A stretch of DNA of 64,000 nucleotides from RPQJ01 sp963754535. Lineage in GTDB: Bacteria > Pseudomonadota > Gammaproteobacteria > Steroidobacterales > Steroidobacteraceae. The notes under the pieces were generated by a model that saw only the letters and a program-made list of their open reading frames with translations, searched no databases and was not told the origin of the DNA. A program made the position numbers and the translations under genes. The DNA lies in assembly GCA_963754535.1 (NCBI GenBank), contig CAVWGG010000009.1:62001-126000 (forward strand), in the 5' to 3' direction. Every line of letters starts with the position of its first letter. Within the stretch, counting starts at the first letter, position 1. Below are positions 1 to 8,210 of this stretch, piece after piece.

Positions 1-2
1 GA

Positions 3-143
3 ATCGTCGTCGAGGTCACACCGCATGACCAGCTGCAGATGCGTAGCGGCCCGCAACTTCCGTGGCTCCGTCACCATGCCCTGTCGGTGGAGCTCGATAC
101 GGTGCGTGCCGTGCGCCCAAAGCAGCCACTCAACGGGGAATAA
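3..143 (+). CDS. C-terminal end of an unidentified protein (partial)
   Basis: The first 46 codons of the window read openly to a TAA at 141-143 in a frame whose third positions are mostly G or C, like the real genes here. The peptide ends VRPKQPLNGE and contains PHDQLQMRSG. I do not recognise the family, and no domain can be named from so short a piece. The start lies outside the window. The following 300 bases are clearly less coding-like, which supports a true gene end here. It could still be a chance open frame. Confidence 0.35.
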   Translation: MVVEVTPHDQLQMRSGPQLPWLRHHALSVELDTVRAVRPKQPLNGE

Positions 144-445
144 CGACCCAAAGCGGTCGTGAAGCCGTACTAGCAATATGGATCGTAGTCCAGCGGCGCA
201 CCTCGGCAGCCGTCAGCTCACGCCCGTCACAATCGGCAATTGCAGCAACAACCACGCTCTCCATGCGCATCGCCTCTATCTTCTGGGCTGAACTCAGCGA
301 GCGATTCTCGGCGGACAGCTATGTCCGACTCTGGGCGGCAGCGCCAGTACGGCTAGGTCTGCTTTCCAGCCGCAAACATTGCGCCAGCCAACACGATTCA
401 GTGGCAGAGCCTGGTCATTGGCGATTGGTGATCACTTGTCACCGA
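144..445. other. Intergenic spacer, no gene seen
   Basis: This 300-base stretch has weaker third-position bias than its surroundings, and no convincing start, ribosome site or protein. Its right end holds a short imperfect hairpin (GGTGA at 427-431 with TCACC at 439-443) directly after the stop codon of the minus-strand GntR gene. That hairpin might help end its transcript, but it has no clear U-run. Confidence 0.5.
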
Positions 446-793
446 TCAATTCTTCAGGAGATCGGTGGCGCTCAGCCCCAGCCGCTCGATCGTCGACAGC
501 ACGCGCGGCCATTCCGTTGCGAGGAATTTCTCGCGCTCATCGCGCATCAGGCTCACGCGCGCGCCCGGCGTGACGAACATGCCGCGGCCACGACGCTTTT
601 CGACCAGCCCCTCGTCGACGAGTTGCTGGTAACCCTTGAGGACAGTCAGCGGATTGAGCGTGTGCTCCGCGGCAACGCTGCGCACCGATGGCAATGCTTC
701 GCCCTCGCCGAGCGTGCCTTCGAGGATCATCGCCACCACCTTGTCACGAAGCTGGCGGTAGATCGGCTGGTTGTCGTTCCAGGTGGAGTCCAT
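446..793 (-). CDS. GntR-family transcriptional regulator, YtrA type
   Basis: A 115-residue DNA-binding repressor-like protein. The N-terminal 70 or so residues are a GntR winged helix: PIYRQLRDKVVAMILEG, then LPSVRSVAAEHTLNPLTVLK, then GLVEKRRGRGMFV. The C-terminal part is only about 40 residues, as in the YtrA subgroup, and too short for the FadR, HutC or MocR effector domains. It begins with ATG at 793. It follows the 54-residue peptide gene (861-1025) by 67 bases on the same strand, and a perfect 22-bp palindrome lies upstream of that gene at 1060-1081. YtrA regulators usually control their own operon with membrane or ABC-transporter genes. No ABC transporter is next to this one. Confidence 0.9.
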   Translation of the reverse strand: MDSTWNDNQPIYRQLRDKVVAMILEGTLGEGEALPSVRSVAAEHTLNPLTVLKGYQQLVDEGLVEKRRGRGMFVTPGARVSLMRDEREKFLATEWPRVLSTIERLGLSATDLLKN

Positions 794-860
794 GCGTCGT
801 CAGAGTTAGGGACATGGTGGTGCGCTGCTCTACTGTAGCAGAACACCGAGGCCGGCCCCG

Positions 861-1025
861 TCAACAGGGGTCACCGGTGCGCGTTCCCACGGCAGAAGGG
901 TGCGCATCGAGAGCCGGGGGCGTGATGGCCTGAAGCGCCACCGGCCTCGATGCGAACACATGCCCTGCAATCAACCAGACGATGACGGCGAGGACTGTTG
1001 CGCAGACCCTTTCCGACTTCCTCAT
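861..1025 (-). CDS. Small membrane-anchored or secreted peptide (54 aa)
   Basis: A short gene with ATG at 1025 and a good ribosome site (GAGGTGG five bases before the start). The peptide begins MRKSERVCATVLAVIVWLI: a basic start, then a hydrophobic stretch at residues 8-25 ending GHVFA, which looks like a signal peptide or anchor. The remaining 30 residues are polar and end RTGDPC. I know no family for it. It sits between the palindrome at 1060-1081 and the GntR gene, so the two genes probably form one self-regulated unit. The ribosome site is the main reason to believe it is real. Confidence 0.55.
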   Translation of the reverse strand: MRKSERVCATVLAVIVWLIAGHVFASRPVALQAITPPALDAHPSAVGTRTGDPC

Positions 1026-1059
1026 GGCGACCACCTCGTTCCGTGAGTGGGCTTCCTTG

Positions 1060-1081
1060 GTGTTGTAGTTAACTACAACAC
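1060..1081. promoter_or_regulatory. Perfect 22-bp palindrome, probable GntR/YtrA operator
   Basis: The left half reads GTGTTGTAGTT and the right half is its exact complement. The site lies 35 bases upstream of the 54-residue peptide gene and about 175 bases upstream of mdh on the other strand. A poor -35-like TTGCAA lies just beyond it for the minus strand. Its position and symmetry fit autoregulation by the GntR protein at 446-793. The inner TGTAGT-TA-ACTACA resembles a HexR box but has a 2-base centre instead of 3. Confidence 0.6.
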
Positions 1082-1254
1082 TAAACACTTTGCAAGCACC
1101 CCCTTCGTATAAGTCGAAGCGGCGTGTCGCGGCTTTCTGGCAAAGCCTGCTTTGCAGCGCGTTAAAATGCCGTGCCCCCGGACAGACACGAGCGACGGGC
1201 GCCCAGACCCGCCACGAGCGACCCGGGATCCGACCCAACAGAGAGAATTTCCCC

Positions 1255-2232
1255 ATGAAGACCCCCGTCAACGTAGCCATCACCGGCGCCGCGGGCCAGA
1301 TCGGCTACGCGCTCGCCTTCCGAGTGGCCTCGGGCCAGATGCTCGGTCCCGACCAGCCGGTCAATCTGCACCTGCTCGAAATCACGCCGGCCCTCGGTGC
1401 ACTGCAGGGCGTCGTCATGGAACTGAACGACTGCGCGTTCCCGACGCTGAACAAGATCGTCGCGACGGACGACGCGAAGGTCGCGTTCAAGGATTGCCAC
1501 GCGGCGCTGCTCGTCGGCGCGCGGCCGCGCGGTCCGGGCATGGAGCGCAAGGACCTGCTGCTCGCCAACGCGCAGATTTTCTCGGTGCAGGGCAAGGCGC
1601 TCGACGCGGTTGCCGATCGCAAAGTGCGCGTGCTGGTCGTCGGCAACCCGGCGAACACCAACTCGCTGATCGCGATGAAGAACGCGCCGAGCCTCGATCC
1701 GAAGCGCTTCACCGCGATGGTCCGCCTCGATCACAACCGCGCGCTCTCGCAGCTAGCGGAGAAGACGGGCACGCACGTGACCGACCTGAAGAAGGTGATC
1801 ATCTGGGGCAACCACTCGGCAACGCAGTATCCCGACCTGCACCACGCGACGGTCGCGGGCAAGCCCGCGCTCTCGCTGGTCGACCAGGCCTGGTACGCCG
1901 ACACCTTCATTCCCGTCGTGCAGCAGCGCGGCGCCGCCATCATCAAGGCGCGAGGCGCATCGTCAGCCGCATCGGCCGCGTCATCCGCGATCGACCACAT
2001 CCGTGACTGGGTGCTCGGCACACCGGCCGGTGACTGGGTCTCGATGGGCGTGCCGTCGGATGGCAGCTACGGCATCCCGGAAGGCGTGATCTACGGGTTC
2101 CCGGTGACGTGCAGCGGCGGCAAGTACGAAATCGTGCAGGGACTCGCGATCAACGAGTTCAGCCGTGCGCGCATGGACGCGACCCACAAGGAACTCCTCG
2201 AGGAGCGCGACGGAGTCAAGGACCTGATCTAG
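1255..2232 (+). CDS. mdh: Malate dehydrogenase
   Basis: Cytosolic NAD-dependent malate dehydrogenase of the TCA cycle, converting malate and oxaloacetate; 325 residues, the usual length for the LDH/MDH-fold enzyme of proteobacteria. The N terminus has the Rossmann glycine motif GAAGQIGYAL. The substrate loop with its arginines is GARPRGPGMERKDLL, VVGNPANTNS binds the cofactor, and MVRLDHNRA and IWGNHSATQYPD hold the active-site aspartate/arginine region and catalytic histidine. The ATG at 1255 is preceded by GAGAGA at a spacing of 8. A longer in-frame start exists at 1090 but would add 55 residues of non-conserved sequence. The TAG stop runs straight into a G-rich repeat, followed by a strong terminator. 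Confidence 0.97.
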   Translation: MKTPVNVAITGAAGQIGYALAFRVASGQMLGPDQPVNLHLLEITPALGALQGVVMELNDCAFPTLNKIVATDDAKVAFKDCHAALLVGARPRGPGMERKDLLLANAQIFSVQGKALDAVADRKVRVLVVGNPANTNSLIAMKNAPSLDPKRFTAMVRLDHNRALSQLAEKTGTHVTDLKKVIIWGNHSATQYPDLHHATVAGKPALSLVDQAWYADTFIPVVQQRGAAIIKARGASSAASAASSAIDHIRDWVLGTPAGDWVSMGVPSDGSYGIPEGVIYGFPVTCSGGKYEIVQGLAINEFSRARMDATHKELLEERDGVKDLI

Positions 2233-2260
2233 GGGTTAGGGGTTAGGGGTTAGGGGTTAG
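2231..2260 (+). repeat. Tandem heptamer repeat, G-quadruplex motif
   Basis: The unit AGGGGTT is repeated 4.3 times without error, starting inside the mdh stop codon. This places four GGGG runs (2232-2235, 2239-2242, 2246-2249, 2253-2256) separated by TTA loops, an ideal intramolecular G-quadruplex sequence on the coding strand and in the 3' end of the mdh mRNA. Confidence 0.9.
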
Positions 2261-2307
2261 TCGGAACGGACGCCCCGGCTCGCACAATCACGGCTCCCTG
2301 TTAACTG

Positions 2308-2340
2308 ACGGGCGATGGATGCGATTCCATCGCCCGTTTT
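2308..2340 (+). terminator. Rho-independent terminator after mdh
   Basis: A perfect 12-bp stem (2308-2319 with 2326-2337, containing GGGCGATGGA) with a 6-base loop is followed by TTTT. It ends mdh transcription ahead of the efflux operon promoter. Confidence 0.9.
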
Positions 2341-2391
2341 GCCATTCAGGCACCTGGCGTCCCCACAGAGAATCAGGGCGTCAACCTGTGT

Positions 2392-2420
2392 TTGACATCC
2401 ATAGAATGAACGTTCATTCT
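2392..2420 (+). promoter_or_regulatory. Promoter and TetR-type operator of the RND efflux operon
   Basis: A consensus -35 box TTGACA (2392-2397) is followed at 17 bases by a weak -10, CATTCT (2415-2420). An 18-bp perfect palindrome, AGAATGAACGTTCATTCT (2403-2420), fills the spacer and covers the -10. A repressor bound there would block RNA polymerase. The TetR gene at the end of the same operon (8207-8821) is the obvious candidate. Confidence 0.75.
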
Positions 2421-2484
2421 TACTTATCGCCCGTTCCGCGCACCGCCCATCCGGGCCAGCACGACCTAACTCTGTCGAGGCCAC

Positions 2485-3663
2485 ATGTCATCGCCCAAGT
2501 TCGCGAGCCGCAGGGCTGTTTTTGCCGTCGTCGGTCTGACAGCAGTGGCGGCATGCAGCAAGCCGGAAGGCGCACCCCAGGGTCGCGGAGCCGTGCCCGT
2601 CACGGTGGTCACGCTAGCCACTGCGCCGGTCGTTCTCCACCGTGAACTGCCTGGACGGACCACGCCCTACCTCGTCGCGGAAGTGCGGCCGCAGGTCAAT
2701 GGGATCGTGAAGCAGCGACTCTACACCGAAGGGTCTGCGGTGAAGGCCGGGCAGCCGCTGTACCAACTCGACGATGCGACGTACCAGGCAGACCTTGCCA
2801 GCGCCAAAGCTGCGCTCGCCCGCGCGGAGGCGACGCTCAACACCGCCCGTCTCAACGCACGACGCTCCGCCGACCTGTTCGCGATCAACGCTGTCAGCAA
2901 GCAGGACGACGAAAACGCCGCGGCTGCGTTGAAGCAGGGCGAAGCCGACGTTGCCGCTGCCGCGGCGGCTGTCCGCAGCGCGGCGGTCATCCTCGGCTAC
3001 GCGCGCATCACGGCGCCGATCGGCGGCCGCATCGGCAAGTCCACCGTGACCCAGGGTGCTCTCGTCACTGCGAACCAGGACGAACCGCTCGCAACGGTAC
3101 AACAGCTCGACCCCATCTACGTGGACCTGACGCAGTCGAGCGCTGAGTGGCTGTCACTGCGCAGGGAACTGGCGTCGGGCCGGCTCGAGGGCACGCAGGA
3201 CATGCCGGTCGCGATCGTCCTCGAGGACGGCACGCCCTATGCGCAGCCCGGCAAGCTTGCGTTCTCCGAAGTCAGCGTCGATCCGACGACCGGCAGCTTT
3301 GCGCTGCGCGTCGTCGTCCCGAACCCCGAGCACATCCTGCTGCCCGGCATGTACGTCCGTGCCATCGTCGGCACCGGCACCCGGCAGGCAGGCCTGCTCG
3401 TCCCGCAGCAGGGTATCGCACGCGACCCGAAGGGCCACACGACCGCGATGGTCGTCGGCAATGATGGCAAGGTGGAAGTGCGACCGGTGCGCGTAAGCCA
3501 GGCAATCGGCGACAAGTGGCTGGTCGAGGAAGGGCTGGCTGCCGGCGACAGGGTGATCGTCGAGGGCCTGCAGAAAGTACAGCCTGGCGCGACCGTGCAG
3601 CCGACGGAGGCCGGGACCACGCCGCCGCCCGCCGCTCCGCCCGTTCGCGCGCAGCAGTCGTAA
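2485..3663 (+). CDS. RND efflux periplasmic adaptor (AcrA/MexA family) lipoprotein
   Basis: Membrane-fusion subunit that joins the inner-membrane RND pump to the outer-membrane channel; 392 residues. A lipoprotein signal ends in LTAVAAC with the lipidated cysteine at residue 24. Then come the lipoyl half-motifs (VRPQVNGIVKQRLYTEGSAV and GYARITAPIGGRIGK), an alanine-rich coiled-coil hairpin at about 100-165, a beta-barrel domain and a membrane-proximal domain. The tail is proline-rich. First gene of a four-gene operon; the next start is 10 bases downstream. GAGG lies just before the ATG. Expected substrates are drugs, detergents or other amphiphiles, but the sequence alone does not fix this. 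Confidence 0.95.
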   Translation: MSSPKFASRRAVFAVVGLTAVAACSKPEGAPQGRGAVPVTVVTLATAPVVLHRELPGRTTPYLVAEVRPQVNGIVKQRLYTEGSAVKAGQPLYQLDDATYQADLASAKAALARAEATLNTARLNARRSADLFAINAVSKQDDENAAAALKQGEADVAAAAAAVRSAAVILGYARITAPIGGRIGKSTVTQGALVTANQDEPLATVQQLDPIYVDLTQSSAEWLSLRRELASGRLEGTQDMPVAIVLEDGTPYAQPGKLAFSEVSVDPTTGSFALRVVVPNPEHILLPGMYVRAIVGTGTRQAGLLVPQQGIARDPKGHTTAMVVGNDGKVEVRPVRVSQAIGDKWLVEEGLAAGDRVIVEGLQKVQPGATVQPTEAGTTPPPAAPPVRAQQS

Positions 3664-3673
3664 GCGCCCGGCA

Positions 3674-6600
3674 ATGGCACGCTTTTTCATCGACCGACCG
3701 ATCTTCGCGTGGGTCATCGCGATCATCATCATGCTGGCGGGCGGCCTCGCGATCACGCAGCTGCCGATCTCGATGTACCCCAACATCGCCCCGCCCGCAG
3801 TGACGATCAGCGCCAACTACCCGGGCGCGTCGGCGAAGGTCGTCCAGGACGCGGTGACGCAGATCATCGAGCGGAACATGAAGGGCCTCGACGGCCTGAT
3901 CTACATGTCTGCGACCAGCGACGCCTCCGGTAACGCGTCGATCACCCTGACGTTCGAATCCGGCACCGACCCGGACATCGCCCAGGTCCAGGTGCAGAAC
4001 AAGCTGCAGCTGGCGATGCCGTCGCTGCCGCAGGAAGTGCAGCGCCAGGGCGTCAACGTGACCAAGTCGCGCAGCGGCTTCCTCATGGTCATCGCGTTCG
4101 TCTCGAAGGACGGCAGCATGACGCGCGACGACATCTCGGATTACGTCGGCGCGAGCCTGGTCGACCCGCTGAGCCGCGTCCCGGGCGTGGGCACGGTGCA
4201 GCTCTTCGGGTCGCCGTACGCGATGCGGATCTGGCTCGACCCGAACAAGCTCGAGACGTATGGCCTCGCCGTGGGTGACATCATCACGGCGGTGCGCGCC
4301 CAGAACGCCCAGGTCACGATCGGCCAGCTCGGCGGCGCGCCCTCGGTCGAGGGCCAGCAACTGAACGCGACGATCAGCGCGCAGGAGCGCCTGCACACGC
4401 CGGAGCAGTTTCGCGACATCGTCCTGCGCAGCAATCCCGACGGGTCGGCTCTCAAGCTCGGCGATGTCGCGCGGGTCGAAATCGGCGCCGAGACCTATGA
4501 ATTCGTCAGTCGCTACAACGGGCAGCCGGCGAGCGGCGTTGCGATCTCGCTGGCGACCGGCGCCAACGCGCTCGAAACCGCGGCCGGCGTCGAGCAGGCG
4601 CTGGACGGGCTGCGGCCGTATTTCCCGGCCGGCCTCGCAGCGGTCATCCCGTTCGACACGACACCGTTCGTGCGGATGTCGATCAAGGGCGTGATCACGA
4701 CGCTGGTCGAGGCGATCGTGCTCGTGTTCCTCGTCATCTACCTGTTCCTGCAGAACTTCCGCGCCACGCTGATCCCCACCATCGCCGTGCCCGTGGTGCT
4801 GCTCGGGACGATGGGCGTGCTGGCTGCGCTCGGCTTCTCGATCAACATGCTCACGATGTTCGCCATGGTGCTGGCGATCGGCCTGCTGGTGGACGACGCC
4901 ATCGTCGTGGTCGAGAACGTCGAGCGCGTGATGCGCGAGGAGGGACTGTCGCCAGTCGAAGCCACGCGCAAGTCCATGCGGGAGATCACCGGCGCGCTCG
5001 TCGGTATCGGCATGGTGCTCGCGGCGGTGTTCGTGCCGATGGCGTTCATGCCAGGTTCGATCGGCGTGATCTACCGGCAGTTCTCCGCGACGATCGTGTC
5101 GGCCATGTCGTTGTCGGTGCTGGTCGCGATCGTGCTCACGCCGGCGCTGTGCGCGACGATGCTGAAGCCGGTGCGCAAGGGCGAGCACCACGCGGAGACA
5201 GGCTTCTTCGGGTGGTTCAATCGCACGTTCGACCGCGGCAGGGCGACCTACCAGGACGGCGTGCGCGGCATCCTGGCGCGCAGCGGCCGCTTCATGCTCG
5301 TGTTCGCCGCACTGGCCGTCCTGATGGGCCTGCTGTTCGCCCGGCTGCCCAGCGCGTTCCTGCCCCAGGAAGACCAGGGAACCCTGCTCGCACAGATGAT
5401 CGCGCCGGTCGGCGCGACACAGCAGCGCACCCTGCAGTCGCTGGAAAAGGTGGAGCAGCATTTCCTCGAGGGCGAGAAGGACGCGGTCAAGGCGGTGTTC
5501 GGCGTGCAGGGCTTCAGCTTCGGCGGCACTGGCCAGAACAACGGCATGGCCTGGATCAACCTCAAGGACTGGAGCGAACGCAAGGCGCCTGAGCTGCACG
5601 CCGATGCGATCGCCGGCCGCGCGATGGCCGGACTGTCGCAGATCAAGGACGCTTTCGTCTTTGCGTTCGTGCCACCGCCGATTCCGGAGCTCGGCCTGTC
5701 GGCTGGCTTCGCCTTTTTCCTGAAAGACAACGGCGGGGCAGGCCACGAAGCGCTTACCGCCGCGCGCAACCAGTTCCTGGGTGCCGCCGCGCAGAGCAAG
5801 CTGCTGGCGAACGTGCGCCCGAACGGCCAGGAAGACACGCCGCAGTTCCACATCGACGTCGACAACGAGCGGGCTGCCGCGCTCGGGCTGGCGACGGCCG
5901 ACATCAATTCGACGCTCTCTGCGGCCTGGGGCGGCCAGTACATCGACGACTTCGTCGACCGTGGTCGCGTGAAGCGGGTCTACATCCGCGCGGATGCGCC
6001 GTTTCGCATGACGCCCGACGACTTCAAGCTCTGGTCGGTGCGCAACGCCGAAGGACGCATGGTGCCGTTCTCCGCGTTTGCCACATCGCGCTGGGATTAC
6101 GGCTCACCGCGCCTCGAGCGGTACAACGGCGTGCCGGCGATGGAGATCAATGGCCAGGGCGCGCCGGGCGTCAGCACGGGCCAGGCAATGGCCGAAGTGG
6201 AGCGCCTGGTCGAGCAGCTGCCGGCGGGCTTCGGCGTCGAGTGGACCGCTGTTTCCTACCAGGAACGTGAGGCAGGGTCACAGACACCCCTGCTCTATGC
6301 GCTGTCGCTCCTGATCGTCTTCCTGTGCCTCGCCGCGTTGTACGAAAGCTGGTCGATCCCGACGGCGGTGCTGATGGTGGCGCCGCTCGGCATCCTCGGC
6401 GCGACGCTGGCCAGCACCTTGTTCGGCATGAATCGTGACGTGTATTTCCAGGTGGCAATGCTCACCACAGTCGGCCTCACGAGCAAGAACTCGATCCTGA
6501 TCATCGAGTTCGCCAAGCGGAACCTCGAGCACGGCATGGAACTGGTCGAGGCCACGATGCAGGCCGTGCGGATCCGGTTGCGCCCGATCCTGATGACTTC

Positions 6601-6787
6601 ACTGGCGTTCGGATTCGGCGTGCTGCCGCTCGCCATCGCGACCGGCGCCGGCTCCGGCGCGCAGCGCGCGATCGGGACCGGCGTGCTCGGCGGCATGGTG
6701 GCAGGCGTCACGCTCGGCCTGTTCTTCATTCCGTTGTTCTTCGTCGTGATCGAACGCCTGTTCGTGCAGAGAAAAGCTCATGACTAG
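3674..6787 (+). CDS. RND multidrug efflux pump, inner-membrane subunit (AcrB/MexB family)
   Basis: Proton-driven exporter of the hydrophobe/amphiphile efflux-1 family; 1037 residues, the standard AcrB length. It opens MARFFIDRPIFAWVIAIIIM as AcrB homologues do, with 12 membrane helices and two large periplasmic loops. The proton-relay aspartate pair is present in TM4 (LLVDDAIVVVENV, residues about 406-407). The TM10-11 region carries TSKNSILIIEFAK with the conserved lysine. The gene overlaps the next one by 8 bases, consistent with translational coupling. Confidence 0.97.
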   Translation: MARFFIDRPIFAWVIAIIIMLAGGLAITQLPISMYPNIAPPAVTISANYPGASAKVVQDAVTQIIERNMKGLDGLIYMSATSDASGNASITLTFESGTDPDIAQVQVQNKLQLAMPSLPQEVQRQGVNVTKSRSGFLMVIAFVSKDGSMTRDDISDYVGASLVDPLSRVPGVGTVQLFGSPYAMRIWLDPNKLETYGLAVGDIITAVRAQNAQVTIGQLGGAPSVEGQQLNATISAQERLHTPEQFRDIVLRSNPDGSALKLGDVARVEIGAETYEFVSRYNGQPASGVAISLATGANALETAAGVEQALDGLRPYFPAGLAAVIPFDTTPFVRMSIKGVITTLVEAIVLVFLVIYLFLQNFRATLIPTIAVPVVLLGTMGVLAALGFSINMLTMFAMVLAIGLLVDDAIVVVENVERVMREEGLSPVEATRKSMREITGALVGIGMVLAAVFVPMAFMPGSIGVIYRQFSATIVSAMSLSVLVAIVLTPALCATMLKPVRKGEHHAETGFFGWFNRTFDRGRATYQDGVRGILARSGRFMLVFAALAVLMGLLFARLPSAFLPQEDQGTLLAQMIAPVGATQQRTLQSLEKVEQHFLEGEKDAVKAVFGVQGFSFGGTGQNNGMAWINLKDWSERKAPELHADAIAGRAMAGLSQIKDAFVFAFVPPPIPELGLSAGFAFFLKDNGGAGHEALTAARNQFLGAAAQSKLLANVRPNGQEDTPQFHIDVDNERAAALGLATADINSTLSAAWGGQYIDDFVDRGRVKRVYIRADAPFRMTPDDFKLWSVRNAEGRMVPFSAFATSRWDYGSPRLERYNGVPAMEINGQGAPGVSTGQAMAEVERLVEQLPAGFGVEWTAVSYQEREAGSQTPLLYALSLLIVFLCLAALYESWSIPTAVLMVAPLGILGATLASTLFGMNRDVYFQVAMLTTVGLTSKNSILIIEFAKRNLEHGMELVEATMQAVRIRLRPILMTSLAFGFGVLPLAIATGAGSGAQRAIGTGVLGGMVAGVTLGLFFIPLFFVVIERLFVQRKAHD

Positions 6788-8210
6788 GCGAACGATGACC
6801 TCGCTGGTGCTCGCTGCCGCCGTGATGGCCGGCGGGTGTGGCGTGCTCGAACCACGCCTGCCCGAGGCTGCCCCGTCGATCCCGGCTGAGTGGCCCATGC
6901 CGGCGACGACTGCGGTTCCGATCGCGGCCGAGGGCGCCACGACGGCAGCGCCCGGGACGCCGGCCACGGCCGACATCGGCTGGCGCGATTTCTTCGTCGA
7001 CCCGCGACTGCAGGAAGTGATCGGCCTTGCGCTCGCCAACAATCGCGACCTGCGGGTGGCGGTGCTCAACGTCGAGCGGGCGCGGGCGCTCTACCGCATC
7101 GAGCGGGCAGACCGCGTGCCGTCCGTCGGGGCGACCGCTGCGATGGTCCGTACGGGCGGCGACGCCCCCACCACCGATTCATTCACTGCAGGCGTCGGCA
7201 TCACCGAGTTCGAACTGGACCTGTTCGGTCGCGTGCGCAACCTGAGCCAGGCGGCCCTGCAGCAGTATTTCGCGCAGGAGGAATCGCGACGCAGCGCGCA
7301 ACTGACGCTGATCGCGGAAGTGGCGAACGCGTACCTGGCGCTCGCAGCCGACCAGGAGCAACTGCGCATCGTGCAACTGACACTCACGACACGTGAGGAA
7401 TTCCACGCACTGACGCAGAAGCGGTACGAGTTCGGCGCGGTCTCCGCGCTGGATGTCAGTCAGTCCCGCACGCAGGTCGAGGCCGCGCGCGCAGACGTCG
7501 CCCGCTTCTCGGGACAGGCTGCGCAGACCGCCAACGCGCTGCAGTTGCTGGTCGGTGCGCCGATCGGAGCCGACCTGCTGCCGCAGTCCTTTGGCGAGTC
7601 GGTCACGGGTCTCGCGCCCCTCCCCGCTGGCCTGCCATCCGAAGTGCTGCTGCGGCGTCCCGACGTGCTCGCCGCCGAGCATCGGTTGCGCGCCGGCAAT
7701 GCGAACATCGGCGCAGCACGCGCGGCTTTCTTTCCGTCGATCAAGCTCACGGGCTCGGTCGGCTCCGCGAGCGACGAATTGTCGGGCCTGTTCGACGCGG
7801 GTACGGGTGTCTGGGCGTTCGTACCCCAGGTGAACCTGCCGATCTTCGAGGGTGGTCGCCTGCGGGCGAATCTCGACGCCGCCCGCGCCGACCGCGACAT
7901 CGCGCTCGCGCAGTACGAGCAGGCGATCCAGGCTGGCTTTCGCGACGTGGCGGACGCGCTCGCGCTCACCACGACCCTCGCCGCACAGCGCGCCGCGCGG
8001 CAGGCGACGGTCGACGCGGCGACCGAGGCCGACCAACTCGCGCGCGCGCGTTACAAGGCGGGACGCGACAGCTACCTGGTGCTGCTCGAATCGCAGCGCA
8101 CGCTGTACCTGGCGCAACAGACACTGATCGTGACACGCCTGTCAGAGCAGACGAATCGGGTCACGCTGTACAAAGCGCTGGGCGGTGGCTGGCTGGAACG
8201 CGGACCGTGA
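6780..8210 (+). CDS. Outer-membrane efflux channel lipoprotein (OprM/NodT family)
   Basis: TolC-like channel completing the tripartite pump; 476 residues. The signal ends VMAGGC with the lipidated cysteine at residue 20. Two repeated coiled-coil/beta halves follow, with family motifs such as GITEFELDLFGRVRNLSQAA and PSEVLLRRPDVLAAEHRL. It overlaps the pump gene by 8 bases, and its TGA stop overlaps the GTG start of the TetR gene (GTGA). Confidence 0.95.
   Translation: MTRRTMTSLVLAAAVMAGGCGVLEPRLPEAAPSIPAEWPMPATTAVPIAAEGATTAAPGTPATADIGWRDFFVDPRLQEVIGLALANNRDLRVAVLNVERARALYRIERADRVPSVGATAAMVRTGGDAPTTDSFTAGVGITEFELDLFGRVRNLSQAALQQYFAQEESRRSAQLTLIAEVANAYLALAADQEQLRIVQLTLTTREEFHALTQKRYEFGAVSALDVSQSRTQVEAARADVARFSGQAAQTANALQLLVGAPIGADLLPQSFGESVTGLAPLPAGLPSEVLLRRPDVLAAEHRLRAGNANIGAARAAFFPSIKLTGSVGSASDELSGLFDAGTGVWAFVPQVNLPIFEGGRLRANLDAARADRDIALAQYEQAIQAGFRDVADALALTTTLAAQRAARQATVDAATEADQLARARYKAGRDSYLVLLESQRTLYLAQQTLIVTRLSEQTNRVTLYKALGGGWLERGP

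Noticed and set aside
1060..1081. Palindrome considered as a third HexR box
   Set aside because: The half-sites TGTAGT/ACTACA match, but the centre is 2 bases instead of 3, and the site sits next to a GntR gene, which explains it better.
3272..5851. Very long open frame (over 850 codons) antisense to the RND pump genes
   Set aside because: It is a mirror of biased codon use in GC-rich genes. The protein is repetitive in Arg, His, Asp and Glu without any domain, and the sense genes are certain.
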